Notes under the pieces: generated by a model
Seen by the model: the letters and a program-made list of their open reading frames with translations, nothing else
Told to the model about the DNA's origin: nothing
Database searches by the model: none
Part shown: positions 63,458 through 64,000 of the stretch, piece by piece
Numbering within the stretch: position 1 is the stretch's first letter
Layout of the letters: the number at the start of each line of letters is the position of its first letter
Program-made: the position numbers and the translations under genes
Assembly (NCBI RefSeq): GCF_000153045.1
Contig: NZ_CH724159.1
Span: 711,680 to 775,679, forward strand
DNA from: Synechococcus sp. WH 5701
Lineage (GTDB): Bacteria; Cyanobacteriota; Cyanobacteriia; PCC-6307; Cyanobiaceae
Direction of reading: 5' to 3'
Length of the DNA stretch: 64,000 bases

Positions 63458-64000
63458 TCAATCGAAGAGGTGGGCGAAGCCGAAGTGGTGAAGCCCCTCA
63501 ACGATGCCGTCGCAACCATGGCCCACCGCCGGGAAAGTGGCTGGCAAGCGGGGTAGATGAAGGCGCAGGGCCGGCTCGGCATTGCCGACCATGATCCCCG
63601 GGAGTCCGGTCTGGAACATGGCCAGATCGTTGAGGCTGTCCCCGGCCGTCACCACCTGGCGGGGGTCGAGCTCCAGCCAGCCCAGCAGCTCCAGGAGGGT
63701 GGAGCCCTTGGCGACGCCACCAGGGAGCACATCGAAGTAGCGGCCGCCCGAATGCAGGCAATCGACACCCTCAGCCTCCAGGCGGGGGACCAGTCCGTGG
63801 TCGAAGCTCTCAGGGTCGTAGTCGTAGGCGAGGTGCCGATCGACGCTGATGGGCTCGGCACTCAGGCCCGGCTGGCCCCTCAGCTGGGCTCGAGCCGCTG
63901 CTGCAGCCCCCGCCAGCGCCGCTCGATCGGATCGACGGCCAGGGGCACGAGCTGGAGGCTGGCGCCGCAGCCACCGTGCAGCCCACATCACCGATCACCA
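63458..64000 (-). CDS. HAD-IIB type sugar-phosphate phosphatase, C-terminal part, with apparent frameshifts (runs off the right edge)
   Basis: The last 140 or so residues are clear: HLAYDYDPESFDHGLVPRLE, the HAD motif III/IV block VVTAGDSLNDLAMFQTG with GIMVGNAEPALRLHL, and a C-terminus with GHGCDGIVEGLHHFGFAHL. This fits sucrose-phosphatase or mannosyl-3-phosphoglycerate-phosphatase-like enzymes that act on compatible-solute precursors. Upstream of about 63880 the readable family sequence moves across three frames (VIGDVGCTV, then LQLVPLAVDPIERRWRGLQQRL, then QLRGQPGLS), as if a G and a C were lost. The 5' end lies outside the window. The exact substrate is unknown. Confidence 0.75.

Overview
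The window comes from a GC-rich unicellular cyanobacterium, most likely of the picocyanobacterial Synechococcus/Cyanobium lineage. The evidence is a ferredoxin-NADP reductase with a phycobilisome-linker (CpcD-like) N-terminus, the circadian kinase SasA, a divinyl-chlorophyllide reductase of the BciB type, a high-light-inducible (Hli) protein, a CrtH-like carotenoid enzyme, the zwf-opcA pair, and the order clpC / rimI / lysA / cdaA / uppS / bioB. The species assignment is inference. Most of the window is dense chromosomal housekeeping sequence. Many genes overlap at stop/start codons, and TTG and GTG starts are common.

Layout. 1-6.3 kb: opcA (cut by the left edge), zwf, petH with a clear terminator, a START/SRPBCC protein, an AT-rich scar beside a tRNA-Glu gene, sasA, and a conserved protein. 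6.3-12.4 kb: two small secreted proteins, pepN, a glycosidase-like secreted protein and prs. 12.4-21.2 kb: an LCP-family envelope protein, bciB, malQ, a RodZ-like protein, an RsuA-type pseudouridine synthase, a group 2 sigma factor with a striking codon-usage mosaic, an AlkB-like dioxygenase and a membrane protein. 21.2-29.8 kb: UbiB-family kinase, a PLP decarboxylase, cbiT, cdsA, a DUF2993 protein, an outer-membrane beta-barrel, a hydrolase and a GldA-like dehydrogenase. 29.8-41.2 kb: clpC and rimI, then a tight co-directional run from lysA through cdaA, uppS, bioB and trhO to four less familiar genes. Two of those four are domain fusions (helical domain-cupin and GST-DUF952).

41.3-45.9 kb is the accessory-looking part. 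It holds a PPK2 kinase, then the remains of a type I restriction-modification system (the hsdM N-terminus and the hsdR C-terminus only). A complete 1.23-kb IS5-type element with a 3-bp target duplication sits at the junction. Beyond it are small secreted proteins and an M23 peptidase. 46-53 kb: a phytochelatin-synthase-like protein overlaps, head to head, a 913-residue protein that joins a membrane 4Fe-4S module to a helical segment and a cyclic-nucleotide-binding domain. A proteobacterial-type gapA, gltS and a CAX exchanger follow. 53-64 kb: a solute-binding protein, small secreted proteins, a small methyltransferase-like membrane protein, an SGNH hydrolase with RTX repeats, a CrtH-like flavoprotein, an Hli gene with an HLR1-like site, a nitroreductase, a large membrane protein, and a HAD phosphatase cut by the right edge. 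The HAD phosphatase appears to carry two single-base frameshifts.

No CRISPR array, rRNA operon, prophage or complete defence system was seen. The best candidates for something not well described are the 913-aa redox/cNMP protein with its overlapping phytochelatin-synthase-like neighbour, and the operon of fusion proteins at 38.2-40.9 kb.
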